From assembly GCA_036971715.1 (NCBI GenBank), contig JAVHJL010000006.1, forward strand, positions 2,356,001 through 2,420,000: 64,000 bases of DNA. Direction: 5' to 3'. The notes under the pieces are model-generated. The model saw only the letters and a program-made list of their open reading frames with translations, was not told where the DNA came from and did not search any database. Below are positions 1-13,300 of the stretch, piece after piece (the stretch's first letter is position 1; every line of letters begins with the position of its first letter). Origin of the DNA: Arthrobotrys musiformis (lineage: Eukaryota; Ascomycota; Orbiliomycetes; Orbiliales; Orbiliaceae). The position numbers and the translations under genes are program-made.

Positions 1-3000
1 TATCATACATCTCTCTTTTAGGATCAACGCAGAGTAATTTTGAGGATAAACGTGGCGAATATATATACGTAGCCCTCATATCTGATCGTCTCGATTAATA
101 TCAATTAATTGGGTGGGAGTCCGCTCGCTGAGGTATCCTACGGGTAGTGTGCAAGTTGATCTTTACCAACCCTGTGAAACCCTTATAACTCCATGTTTAA
201 GGAGGAATGTATGTCCAGGCTCACCCATCCTAATACAGTATCGAATACGGGAACACAACTACATCGCACAGTTGTTGGATTTTCTTGTGGAACCGTGTTG
301 TATAGTCCATGGGGGTGGTCGAAGGAGGGATCGACGCATCCCGCCCGGATTAGGCAGATCCGACCTGGACCAACAGTTATGGCCTAAAAAGCTTAAAAAA
401 ATGAAATCGCCGCTCTAGCTCTAAATGTCATGTCAGCCATGGAGTTTTGAAGTTTTGAATTGCGAAACTTTAACATTTGCATTGAGCTAGTTCACGTTTG
501 GAGGAGCAAAAGTAACAAGCAAGGGCCGCCCCGAATGTTGTCGTGAAATTACTACATTAGCTCCGGCGAAGATGCAATATCAATTCATAGTTAATCGGAT
601 CGATGCACGATGTAGATTCGTAATCACGTCTTCTCTTGGACTAGGCACGTGCACTCTAGCAAGCGAGGATGTGCTAACAATCCATTAATTTCCAATCTCC
701 TCAAGTACTTGCTATTATATGGAGGGGTTGTTGTGTTATATCCGTGAAGGTATTTGTGACGCTGTCAACCATGTCCGGGATATCTGTCCCTCACATTGAC
801 TTCAGTGTAACTTCAGCCTTTCCCCGCTTCTCGAGCTCTCCCCTTGCATTTGTTCCTTAAATATACCGCGGTAGAAAAAGCACTCACGAATTAGCCAAAG
901 ACCCCCTCCCCTACTTTGCCGCCCATCGCCTTTTCGAATGCAAAGGAAAGGAAGAAAACTTCGGTTCGGCAACTATGGGGCTAAATAGGATGGATGGATG
1001 TATGCCGGACGGGTTTATGGGCCGCATGCGCATGTTTTATCTGGACGGCAGAGGTGCTAACATTTTTGTGGCTCGATTTTGTATCCACAATCGAATGCTG
1101 GATCCCTCGAGCCGTCCTTTTTGGCATCTGAAAGTTGAACCAACGGTTGGCGTGTGTGGAGAATTATATTCCGTATCAAAGGGTTTGACTAATCTATCTG
1201 TCAGTGGGCTTGTGATAACACCAAGGCTACTAAGAAAGAGATTAGGTTATAATCCACAATAATATCTAATTGACGAAGGGATCCTTGACTAACTCACTGA
1301 TCTTGGCAGGAACCGAAAAAATTGGTGCTGGTTGAGACAAAAAAATTTTTGATCAATTGAATTGCTCCACATGCACATGAGGTTACAAATTGTCCGGCGT
1401 GAGGAGGGGTAATCGGTGAGAAATTTTCAAAAAAAGTCAAAACGACCGTCGTGGTTCGCAAGTTAGTGCTCAGGACCTCAAACGTGCATCTGATGTCGCC
1501 TTGAGACCGATGTCGATAAATTTCCCCTTGCATGAGGGATAAACATATTGTTGCTTTGACAATTCAAGGTTCAATTCGAAACATTCTAGAAGGCCAAGCA
1601 GAAGGTGCCACGATACACTGCCATTGCTATGATTCGGTGTGTGCAACCTGCGAAGATAATAATGACGATAACCCAGATCCCCGATTGAAGCAAGACGAAG
1701 ACTGGGCTCTGGATATTTTACCGGCATGGAAACTGTCATGGGTGAGTTGTTGCATGGCGTCGCCGCTGCGGAAAAGAGCTAGGAAAATGGATGGGCGCCT
1801 TTCCTGATCTAGTTAAGCCCTACATTTTCCCGACGAGCCGGTTTCAGGTTCACAGTCCTCAAAGCCGCAACGAAATCTCTTGAAGAACAGGATCTTCGAC
1901 CGAAATCTGTGACCTCCAAAATCATTCTCAAATGAGAAGGACCCTGGGCTGAATAGAAGGACTTGAAACTTCTGGAAGGGACCATCCTGCATAGATTTTG
2001 GCAAGGGATTTCTTACAGTTCATTTAGGATTTTGACAATATTAGTATCGAATGACGCTCTTTTCTTCGAATGACACCCTCAAGATATCAGAGGCAACCCA
2101 GGGAGCGCAAGGGGAGGTTAAATGTCAAAATTCGCTTTTCGATTCTGTCGAAAGTCGATTTGAAGTTACAACGTAGCCTTTGGCGTAAATGGCGGTTCCT
2201 AGTTCGACGCCATGGACTGGCTAGCCAAACGCCCTCGCATAAGCTCCATGAGTTTCCAATTTTTGGTTGTATGCACTCAAAACTTGTGGCTTGCGGCTTG
2301 CCATCAGCTCAGCTGCCAGTTGTCCCGATCTCTCGTGCTTTTCGGTTCAGCCCGCCGACTGCATTCTGAGAAAAACGTTTCGCACGTGGCTTTTATGCTG
2401 AGGGCTGCTCGTTTGGCAAAGCAGGAACATCTACAATCTAGTCGAAAAGGCCTTTTGCCTCATGACCATTATTCGCCACTCGGTAGTTAAGTTATTGTCT
2501 CTGGTGGTTAATCACCTGGTGATGTGGGGCGAAATGCAGACGAATGCACTGTAGTTTGGATATGCTTCTGCTAGTTACATGATACATACAACATGGTTCG
2601 CCTGAAATACTAGGCCCGGGGCCCGGGGCGCTAGTGTCCCTACCCGGAGCCGGAGCTTGGGCCATGTTAAATATCACACAAGACATGTTCCGGGCTCCTG
2701 CATACTAAACTGACGATGTATCTAGAGATCTCAAATAAAACCGCCTAAATTCCGGACTGTTTTTTTCACCAATGATTGAGCTCTAATATTAGACCTCCGC
2801 TCCGTGCCAAGATCATGAGAATATTTTCGAATCTGCCTCAAAGATCTCGGGATATTTTACCTATGCGCGATCGTGCTTTTTGCGCCTGTTCAAGGTAGTG
2901 GAAGCCAAGGGTTTCTTAAATCGACCACAGGTTTGGCGATGGAAAGGGCCTCCCCGGCATCCATGGTATGCAAAAGGCATCAACCACGGTTAATTCCGTA

Positions 3001-6000
3001 CTCGTCGTACGCGTGGACATAGTGCACATAACACATGAGGTAGCGATCTCATGCCACAATATCGGTTGTTCGGCCCTATAGATGTCCCTTGAACACATTG
3101 GAAGTCATAGGGCCATGCGCACGAGTGGATAAAAGGAAAAGAACACAGGGCTGGTTGTGCTAAAATTAACGTAGTAAACAACTGCAAATCGTTAATTGCT
3201 CGTAAATATCGTATCTTTAGATCCTTTAATGGCTCCGCAAGGAAGATATATTAGCCTATAAATGAAGCTTAAGTTAGTACCCACGTATTGTCGTTAATAT
3301 AATTTCGAGGCCCAAACCTATTCCTGCAGTCGCCGCGGTATATCTACGTATGAATACACTTATATCGCGTGTCTCGGGGCCATATGCATATGTTTCCTCA
3401 ACAGACCGCACAGCTGTGCCATCCACCTGCTTGAATGAACCAAGGTTAGTGAAACAGTCACAACACAGGTGAGGGGTAGTTACCCCACATAGGATCGCAG
3501 TGCTCGTGGCCGGTGATCATTATGGATCCACTCTAATCGGTTTGCATGTTTGATTCTTGAAACAAGATCGAACCGTGATGTTGCATTTTTGAGCATTTTT
3601 GCGTTGTTGTGTCAACTGTTAAATAACGTGGTTTCGAGAGTGGTCTGCGTTAAATGCCATTGTATCGGTCTACGGGAAAGGCCCCAACGTTCTTTGCGGG
3701 AGTTTGGTTTTTGTGGTGGGAGAGTATGGGATACGTGGCATCAACTTCGCACCTACATGCCCTACACTTTTATGGAGTAGGTCAATGTGCTGAACCCTCT
3801 CGAATTAAATCTGCTTAGGTGCTCCGGAAGGCCGATATAAACATCTCAATTCCTGAACAAAAACTGCATTTCCATTCGTCTCAACGGATTTGCATACGTA
3901 CATATACGTATAGGTCTGATGTATGATGAAATTGGCGGTGTATTATTCCTTGCAGATATTTACTTAATATATCTTGCTTGTACAATTGTTGGGATGAGAT
4001 ATTGGCGCGCCGGCACCTATACCGTCACATTTCGAGCTTATTCTTTGTTAGATGGCGGCCACTAAGGCCCACATACAAGAATTCGTCCTTATAAGGACGA
4101 GTCCCCTGTTCATTCGGATACCTTAAATTCACCTGGTCATCACGCAACACGTTGTAACGTTAGGAACTTTCGTAATAACTCAAACTATTACCTACAGCAC
4201 GCCTACCATCCCTGCATCACGGGTATCTTTGTTTTTCCTTTCTTTATTATCACTTGATATTTTCACCGGGTCAGTATTTTCCTGGGTTCATGGGATAAAC
4301 AATATTTCATGTTACCCACAGGCATAACAGTGGCCTCGAGAATAGCATGATGATACCACGGATACTAAAAGGTGCCATCGGATCTAGACGCTATAAATCT
4401 AATATATTTACCGGATCCTGCAAGGGACAATTAGAGATCCTACCCTCATCCGAGATCATCTGACATAGTAAGTTGTCCGTTGCTGGTATACCCCTTTGCT
4501 CTTTTACTTCTTTGGGCGGACGTGAGTGGTAAATCCGGACATAAGGTTCGTATTATAAGATTATCTACAAATATGATACTGGTGTTCGGGTTTGCCACTT
4601 CTTAAACAGGAACTCTCGTTCAACGTTCCACACGTTGAGAACTAGGATCCACTGTTGAAAAATCGTGGTGTTTCCTTTATGGGCTGAATCTATGATTGGC
4701 CAGGAGGAAGGTGCTCGCCCAATAGGTTCATCTTTCCCTTGTCTCAGACGACTAGGTGGACTGGAGACCGTTCTGCGGGCTATCCACCATGGATAACTAT
4801 TCTCAATTTGGATTTCAGCGAAATTCTAGAACTTGCACTGACTTATTGATTGCAATAGGAACGCTCTCCTACTCAGAAACCGCCGGCTATACAGCGCTTC
4901 CTGGGAGATCGTAGTGGGAATCAGGAACGGGTTTATTCTTTCTGCGGGTGAGTGATTGCAACTCTGATAGGTCGGAATCGATCTCGACGGCAGCCTCAAA
5001 CGGTAAGTGATTTCTCACTTTATTACGGAGTTCGATATTGGAAATCTGGGTTGGCATGTGTCATATTTTGCGTAATTCTTCATTTGGTTTACCCTCACCG
5101 GTCTGAAGGAACCAAATTTGTTTCCTCACACCCTATACTCTAAATTAACTTCGCTGCTTCGGAATATATCGCTATCCTGATTATTTCGCGAAATGTTTTT
5201 GAGTGCCCTCTTTTTAAAATTTTTCTTTTTCCTTTTTTCCACCTATCGTCGAGCTCCAATATTGGCCGCTCGTAGAGTTGGTTGTGCAGAGAGGAGATAA
5301 GTTTCACAACGGTTTGTTCAGGGCATATCATCCGTTCGCCTCTGACCTTGAGAGGTAGGGGTAGAAAAGTCAATGCACCGACATTTTCTTTTGCGGAAGA
5401 AATCAAGGCCATCTGCATAGGAGCTAGACTTCGGATGGGATAAACCCTGTCTGCGAAGCCAAGCACTACTGTGTAGAACCACGGAATACGGAGGGGGCAT
5501 GGCTTCATTGGCCTGCAGACACAAGACAACCGTATTATTTGAGAAACTGGGAGACAGAAGTTGCATCGGCATTCTGTGTCAACGTTGCCCCTCCAAAATT
5601 GCAAAACTGCAAAAACTTAATAACATGTCAATTTGGTAAGGACCGCTTTTTCATTGGGCGATAATTCGCCGATGATTTTTTATTTTTTAAAATGTCGGTT
5701 CACTGACGCTCGTTTGCAGGTGATGGGGTAATGGTTGCTCAGTCCTCTGAAATGAACATGGAAGTCTAGTCGTCCGGGCTGCCTCAGGCTGTTGAAACGC
5801 TGCATCAGCCACCTTCACATCCCAAACCTGAGTGTCCGGCGTCGACATTGCTTCCCTCGAGGATATATGGCCTACGCCTTTATAATTATCCAAATACTGC
5901 CCGTTCAGCGTTTCCCGCTTCCCGCACAGACGTTATACGACTCGTGTTCATCGTTTCGAAATTTATTTTGAAGAACGAGACCAAAACCTGTCGTGCCCTT

Positions 6001-7400
6001 TCCCGATTTCGAAAGCATTTCCGTCTTGCCTTTCCATTTTCATTTTACAAAAAAAGGTCATCAGTGCCTAATTAACCATTTGGTTTGGCACCCGGGTCGC
6101 ACGAAAGTTATCATATTTTAAGTTGTCGGCCGGGGCAAAGACTTAACTTTTGGGGTTATCCGTTCTATCGACAGAGGAGTACTCTGTGCCGTCGATTGAA
6201 CACTAGCCCCACGCCCGGCCTTGCTTTTTATATGGAGCGAGTCCCTCTTGACTTTTTGAATAGGAAAGCTTTTCTCAAGACTTTTTCCATTCTCTGTTTT
6301 TTGAAACTTCAAACCCCAAAACCCCATCGAGCCTTGTTTAAAAGTCTTATCTCTCCTTTCAAGCCCGGGTGTTCCTCCCTGAAGATTACTTTCCACCCCA
6401 TTGAAACCCAAGCTTAGCCTTTGGCACTTTTGCTTCAGCGTCCCCATGAGATAAAACCCCGGCAAAAAAACAACTCGCGGCACCTCGTTTTTGTGTGATT
6501 TTTGGCTTTTGCTTTTTCATGCAGCGTTCTGTTCGAGCCCAGTATCCCTTTTTTAGGCGAGTTCAGACCAGTCCTAAAAGCGATTTCCGGCATTGTGATT
6601 GACGTTTAAGGTGGGCTCCACCTTGTGCGGTGTGCAGACTAGGCTCTCGACTCAGGTACAGATTATTCTTACCATTGTTATTATTACGGACAGGACAGTT
6701 GCGGTGTTCGTGATAATTAGATCGGGGCATCCGAGAAGCCTTCTCCACAAGCCTCCCCCTCGGAACTGAGAAAAGGTAAGAAAGGACCAATCATACCGGC
6801 ATTCGGCGACGGTTGGACTCTTGTTCTTGTTTTTTTATTTTTCTGCCTTCGCATTTTTTGCATTTTCACATTTTACAGTTACAGTTTTCCATTTTATGGT
6901 TTAACTTAAACTTCCCTCCCCAGCTCGGTCCACTTCCTGAAAAGAAAAAAGAATTTCGAAGGAGAAGGGGCCTTAAAAAAGAGTTTTCTTCTTTTTCGAC
7001 CAGGACACACGGAACAGGTTGCGGGGACTCCACCGAGGCTCCAGGACTGGCCCCCCCCGGCATCTTCACACATATCATCCCAACCAACTGTGCATACAGA
7101 ACGGACGGGGTGTGGCAGCCCTCGTGGGAAAATCGTGCAAAGTGGGACCCAGCACCTACATTACATATTCTCCTGATCCCGATCGTTCAACTTCCATTCC
7201 CGGCGTCCAGAGTACTTCTACCTTGAAGTCCCCCCTCTCTTGACTACTTTGGCGAACCCGCAGTACTCAGTACCATCCCACCGCCTGGCAGCAGTTCCTT
7301 CCCAGTCGAGGAAGACTTTCTTCTTGACAGACGAAAGAGCAAGTTCAAAAGTTGAAGTTCATCCCATAGTTGACTTGACTTCATCCTCACGGATCAAAGT
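1..7400. other. Gene-free stretch, no recognisable gene
   Basis: I found no reading frame here with recognisable protein character on either strand. The open frames are short (the longest is 154 codons, 5140-5604 on the minus strand), overlap each other in several frames and carry no motif I know. Base composition is mixed and slightly AT-rich with scattered short inverted repeats, for example 4083-4100. No tRNA B-box-like sequence or transposase-like frame was seen. It may be plain intergenic DNA or an old decayed element. I cannot distinguish these by eye. Confidence 0.6.
4083..4100. repeat. 18-bp perfect palindrome
   Basis: TCGTCCTTATAAGGACGA is its own reverse complement and lies in the gene-free 5' part of the window. 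No neighbouring gene is close enough to suggest an operator role. A palindrome of this length is expected roughly once by chance in a few hundred kilobases. Confidence 0.6.
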
Positions 7401-8302
7401 ACTTAATTTCACCCCCTCCCTCCGAAGGAATACTAGGTTTTCCTCCCTTCCCTTCCCTTTTGACTTTGACTTTCGACGCACCCGCACCTGCACCCGCCAC
7501 GCCCACGTCTGGCAGCCTTAGCGAAAGGTCCATTGCAAGGGAACGAAGAGAAGAGACAGAAACAGAAGAGAAGGAAGAGAGAAGAGAAAAAGAAGGTTGA
7601 TCGGACACGTTTTTTCCCACGAGTTTTCCTCGCTCGCTCGCCCGCCGCCAGACAACCAACCAAACCAACTTGACCAAGCTTTGCACCCACATTCCTCAAG
7701 CGGCCCTCCTAAAAAGGCTCGAGCAAAGTCGGTCCTGCCTATCCTTCACAGCTGGGGGAAAAAGGCCGCCGAAAAAACAAAGCCATTCATTCATTCGCTC
7801 AGTCAACCATCCATTCATTTATTCGAATTCTCCTCGCCTTTTTGCCTTTTCTATCTTTTTTTTCCTTTCTTTATTTTTTATATATTTTTTATTCTTTTCT
7901 TCTGTTCCAAAGGGAAGATCAAAAGAAAAGAAAAAGAAAAGAAAGAAAAGAGAAACACCGGGTATATTACATTACCTTGCGTATACTTTAGATAGACGGA
8001 TCCCCGTACTTCTTCTCTCTTGTCCCTCATCCTCGCCTTCCTCTCCTTCTCCGTCTTCTTGTTAATCGTCATTATCACCATCTGTTCGACCTGGACCTGG
8101 ACCTGGACCTGGACCTGGACCGCATTCGATTCGAACGAATTCCGACACCTTTTTCCCAATTCGATCCTTTCTTTTTCGTTGTCTTGTTTTTCTCTCCCGG
8201 CGAACATTGCGTGTCTGACTGTGTGTTGCGCTTCGACATTGTCGTCGTCGTTGAACGGCTTTCTAACTTCTTCGCAGACTTCACATCGATCAAATCGAAA
8301 AT
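7400..8302 (+). promoter_or_regulatory. Pyrimidine-rich promoter and 5' leader of the bHLH gene
   Basis: The 900 bases before the start codon at 8303 are dominated by C/T tracts on the plus strand (for example 7830-7900 and 8005-8060) alternating with a purine-rich patch near 7540-7600 and 7920-7955. Long pyrimidine-rich leaders are typical of regulatory genes in filamentous fungi. The leader includes a hexanucleotide repeat (8088-8121). The transcription start cannot be fixed from sequence alone. Confidence 0.45.
8088..8121 (+). repeat. GACCTG hexanucleotide tandem repeat
   Basis: About five and a half perfect copies of the 6-bp unit GACCTG, 182 bp upstream of the bHLH start codon, probably in the transcribed leader. 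Perfect short-unit repeats of this kind usually vary in copy number between strains. Confidence 0.9.
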
Positions 8303-10342
8303 ATGAGCGGCGGCGGTCAATGGGAACGTGAGGGGACAGGGAGCACCAATGGCGATGGAAGCGGTTCGCCGATGGTGGTCGAAAGGCAGACGCTGCCGTC
8401 CATATCAAACCTGACCAGCTCGGTGCCCCCAGTTCCATCACCGGTTTCTTCAGGTCACTCGCCGGCTTCGATTAAAACTGACCCCCGAGATTCGGGAAAT
8501 TGGTCTATGACAACAGCCAGCAATCGTATGTCTTTGTTCTCTCCCATCTCATCCTCATCCTCATCTCCCCATCGCCATCTCCAGACGCACCTTTGTATGC
8601 CTCCAAGACATGCAAAACAGCCTCATGCGGCATCTGTGTCTGTGTTTGTGTTAATGCGAGCCATCTCACTAATTCGTAGACTCTTCATTCTCTTCTCCAA
8701 TGAAAATTACAGCTATGACACAAGACCAAGCCCAGAACCAGAACCATACAGCCACTCGAGGCTCTATACTCAATCCTGATTCGCAGCGGGACTCTCTCAA
8801 TCCACCGTATGCCACCTGTTCCATTCCATTTACGGCTCAAGTCGTGCTATAGAATGCTTCGTTTCTAACAATATACCGCTTGATATCTGGATATATATAT
8901 AGTCTCCACTCATCCACACGGCCTCCTCCTCCAAATGTTCTCACCAGTCCATATGGAGCTGACAACTCGCCGACTAACTCTCGACGATCAAGTTTTGATA
9001 CGCGACTAGGCTCTCTAGCTCTGAATAGCAATCATGGGACTCCAGCGGCCAGTCAAGTGTCTCTTGTTAGTCAGCTCCAAAGGGAAAGAAGTGGTGGTTT
9101 CACCCAAGGCTCTCCTGCTCCTTCCATATTGGAGAGTGCTTCCCATAATTTTAATCCAATAAGCCCAAATGGCCACTACCCGACACCCAGTGTTAGCAGC
9201 GCAGGCAGCGGTCCGCGTAGTAGCTTTGGTTCTTGGAATAATAGTAATGGACTCGCACCGACCTCCCACGCTCAAAATTCTGAACGACCTGGACCCGGTG
9301 GACGAGTAGCACCTCCGATTATTGGATCTTCGAGATACCCATACCCACATCCAAACGCTCCTTCTCCGACGAAAGGTTTCCCGTACGCTTTCCCGGATCC
9401 TGACGCTGCTGGGCCTACTGCGCCTAACAGCCGCGAAGGTCTTAATGGACAGGCTACAAATGGTCAAATTGGTGGTCCGGGACAAGCTGGTAGGCCTTAC
9501 GCGTATCATCAAGATCATACGTCTGCACCACAACACTCACAGACTTCTCTTTACTCTCAAGCATCCACATCTACTACAGCTAGCTCACACCACGGCCACC
9601 CCGGTTATGGCCAACCTTCGTTCCAAGAGATCCACCATCACTCCTTGCAACGTGGTCCGTCGAGCATCGGGGCTCCATCTCCCGCCACTCCATACTCGCG
9701 CACGCCAGAGTTGCGTATCAGCCATAAACTTGCCGAGCGAAAGAGGAGAAAGGAAATGAAGGAGTTATTCGACGAACTCAGAGATGCGCTCCCTCAAGAC
9801 CGTGGAGGAAAGAGCAGCAAATGGGAGGTTCTAACGAAGTGTAAGACCATCTTCATATCTTCTATCCATATTTTCTTCTTATGCTAACAATTTATCGTGC
9901 AGCCATCGAATATCTAGGCCAGATGCGTCAGAATCAGTCGGACCTAAGTCGAACCAACCACGACCTTGCCGCCCAGAACCAGAGCCTCAGTCAAGAACTT
10001 GAGAGATTGAAGAACGAGATGAGCAGGCAACGGTCAGCCTCAGTTGAAGCCCACTATTCTCCACACCCCCAAGCCGCTCACCCCCAACATCCTCAGTCTA
10101 ATAACGGTGGTGATAATTACCCAACCCAAAATGGACATCCAAACGGCCACCAGAATGGACACACAAACGGTCACCCGAACGGCCATCCAAACGGTCATCA
10201 AAATGGTCTTCCGAATGGACACCCGAACGGCCGCCCGAACGGCCACTACAACGGTAATGGCCATCAACAGCATCAAGGCTATCAACAACCACGTCCGGTT
10301 GATGGAGGTCAGATGCAAGGCATCGAAAGATCCAACTACTAG
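8303..10342 (+). CDS. bHLH transcription factor (four exons)
   Basis: Model: 8303-8525, 8713-8806, 8903-9840, 9903-10342, giving 564 residues in frame. Donors are GTATGT, GTATGC and GTAAGA; intron 3 has a CTAAC branch site (about 9883-9887). Residues about 376-440 form a basic helix-loop-helix domain. Its basic region reads RISHKLAERKRRKEMKEL, with the His380, Glu384, Arg388 pattern of group B proteins that bind CACGTG E-boxes (established for the family). A Leu/Gln-rich coiled coil follows (about 430-462), so it probably dimerises. The N-terminal 370 residues are Ser/Pro/Gly-rich and disordered; the tail (about 495-539) is an Asn-Gly-His-Pro repeat. The product is nuclear by inference. I recognise the family but not a named orthologue. 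The least certain part is the small exon 2. Confidence 0.88.
10130..10263 (+). repeat. 12-bp coding repeat encoding Asn-Gly-His-Pro units
   Basis: Degenerate tandem 12-bp units in exon 4 of the bHLH gene encode about ten N-G-H-P/Q/T/L units in a row. The units differ at synonymous and first positions, so the protein repeat is better kept than the DNA repeat. The stretch lies C-terminal to the coiled coil, and its His-rich character suggests a disordered or metal-interacting tail. That role is inference. Confidence 0.9.
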
Positions 10343-13300
10343 CTAAAGCTCTCCTTTAATCTATATATTGTGTCTCCTTTGTTTGGTTTTTGCTTAAAAT
10401 TCTCTTCACTATCATCATCATCGTCATCGTCATCATCATCATTTCCTTTTAGTGGGCTGGATTCGGGAGGTTCGCACCGGTTGGGTTTCATTCATCGTTT
10501 TCGAGGGTCGACGTTTTACTTTTTTATTTGTCGTTTCCTTGCTGGGTCTTTTTCTTTTTCTTTTCATGGGTTCTTAATATCGGAGTCAGGGAGAACACTA
10601 AAAAATTCAATGATACCTGGTTTTTCATCCTTCTTTTTTTTTTTTTTTTTTTTTTTTCCTTTTGTGTACAGTTTGCTTTTACTGCTTTCATTCTTAGTTC
10701 ACAGCATGGTTTTCGCTTTCTGTTGAGCTCCCCTAATAAACGCTCAGTGGTCAGAGGGAAACTAATATATCTACACTCTGTAAACCCATACCCGAAATCT
10801 CATTGTCATTTTGTAACCATGCTTCTCCACGTGCATTCGGAGACATGTTGATGCATGTAAATGTTTCCTACCTAGTAGTATCTACTTTAAATTCTTGGAG
10901 ACGCCTCACGCAGTCCCACTGCGCGGTCCTATATTTGGTCCTATATTTGGTCCGACAAAAAAAAAGCCATCGCGACCCGCTTGAATGCACGTTTATCACC
11001 AATCACAATCCCGTAGCTTGACACTTATTTTGGACCACGACCTTACCTGCTGCCCAAGTACATTACGCCTGGGGGGCATGGTTCGCCTGAGATCCATTGA
11101 TATTTGATGCTTGACACAATGCAATATTTACACTTGACCCCTCGCTTTACATGAAAGGGTACAATGTCCAACGTTACTCAAAATTTGACTTTTCATAGGG
11201 GCCTGTGAGATGTCCAAACTTCCAACCGCTTGTCCACGAACCGATGGAACGAGTGAACGAGGTAGAGAGACAGGGCGTGCTTTAGCGTCAAGGTCCGAAC
11301 ATGGGATCGATTCCTCTTGGAATGCAAGGGATTCGAGAGAGAGACTACGATTTGCCTCTGCCATGGCCGCAAACCATCAAGCTTTTCCATCCCTTCCCTC
11401 GCCCTCTCGCTTTCTGAGTAACGTAGCCTTAACCATACATATTTTTCCCTTTTCACACAGAGGATTCTAGACCCAACCCGTCCGACGCTGCAGCTGTGGT
11501 ATTTTTCTTCTTCTGTTGCTGCTTCTCCTCCTTCTCCTCCCCATCCTCCTCTTTGCCCTATATCCCTTGTACTCCCAACTTTTTTCTCGTTCGTTGATGC
11601 CTGAAGAGCTTGGAAGGATGAGGTCTAGTTAGCCCCGCCGGAACGAGAATACCCTCGCTCCCCGCCTACAGATAGACAACTAGTAACTTAGCTCCGAAGT
11701 GCTTGATTTTGGCAGCTTTCGCACACCTTTACCAATTGGCGATACTTCTTTTTTTTTTTTTTTTTTTCCCTCTGTGAGGAAAAGGAGCACTAGTCTTGAA
11801 TAGGGTGACTTTTGATCTGGTCATTGATCATAATCAAGTAATAGTGCACGCATGCGCACCTTAGACGGGCTCCAGACATCACATCTGCAATAAGACCGGA
11901 GGTACCGCTCTACCAAGAAAACCCTGGATGGTTACCTTCTTTTTTTTTTTTGTGCATTGGCTACCTAACAAAAAAGAACTTATCCAAAAAAGTATCTGAA
12001 ATCGTATTGTCTCATATGATTTTCGGTTTAATCTATACGTACCCGGACGGCAGCCTCGGGTTTGGCTGATACTCAAAAAAAATAAAATACAAAAATATGA
12101 AATATGAAAATATGATTTCAAGATACCAAGGTGTCCCATATCCATATCCCGCTTTTCCATTTCCACGAAGCCCCACGGCTTATACCCTCCACTAATTAAG
12201 CGTGGCCTTCTTATTGTTTTTTTACACTTTCGCCGCTCGCCCTCAGGTTATTTCGAGGTTTACTTGTGTTTCCGTGGATCTAACGTCTCGAGTATGCAAG
12301 CCACCACCCGCCGGCTCATTAACGAGAATTTCGAGTATGAAAAGCGAAATTGACAAAAAAGAAAACAGCATGTTCCAATCTCCATGAAGCGAAAGGCGGT
12401 AGCCGAGGGATAGGTTGATATCTGTAACCTTCTCGTTCCCGCCCGCACGCACCCCCCCTTATAGATTAGAAAAAAATGTCATTGTGATACCTTTTCAATC
12501 CAAATAGTAATCCAATATCAAAGTTGCCGAACGGTAACAGGTCTTGCGCACCGCTGATCCCGGGGAATAAAATAGCGAGCTGGATGCCGCTGCTACTGGT
12601 ATGTACTGCTAACAGGTACTTACTAAATTGCTGCAACCACATAGTATACCCACTACCGTCGGTTGCCTGTTTAGTTCCAAGAGCCTAAAATATGCATCAT
12701 CCTGCAGAACTGTTCAAAAAGTCCACCTGCAAACTGCACGCACAGAGCATGGTTTTTTAAACACCATGCATGCAACTTCTCCATTCGACAATAAACGGGT
12801 AAGAAGCAGGGAAAAATCAAGGCGGAACACTGTAAAAAAAAAAAAAACCAAGAATCATGTTTCCCAGTATACGTAAGGCAAAACTGGATGTACAGAAAAA
12901 AAAGAAGATTGGTGGGGAAACAAGCTGGTGGATAGGAATCTCTGGACCCGCAGATTTTAGCCCGGCTTCTAATATTAACACAATTAACTAGTCTAGTTTT
13001 TTGGGGGTTTATCTAGATTCGATCGAGACTACCTTCTTTTTGCTTCCCTCTCCCACATTTTCTTGTTTTTTCGCACGTGCGAAAAACGTGGAGAAATATT
13101 CGGGATATACATGTTATGTAGGTGTGGCGGGAAAGGAATGGGTGAGAAAGTTGCATGTCCCACCCCCCGACCCGGGCAAGGTCGTAGAACAAGGTCCCCT
13201 TTCCCTTTGCTCCCCTTCGATCCTTTGTTGGTTTTTTTTTTTTTTTTTTCCTCCTCCTTCTTTCTCCTACTTGTAAAAACAAAAGTCACTGATATCGCTT

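Noticed and set aside
5140..5604. 154-codon minus-strand open frame in the gene-free first part
   Set aside because: No recognisable domain, no splice context, and a frame of this length is expected by chance a few times in 64 kb.
2589..11092. Shared 14-mer CATGGTTCGCCTGA at about 2590 and 11079
   Set aside because: Flanks do not match, and several shared 14-mers are expected by chance in a window this size.
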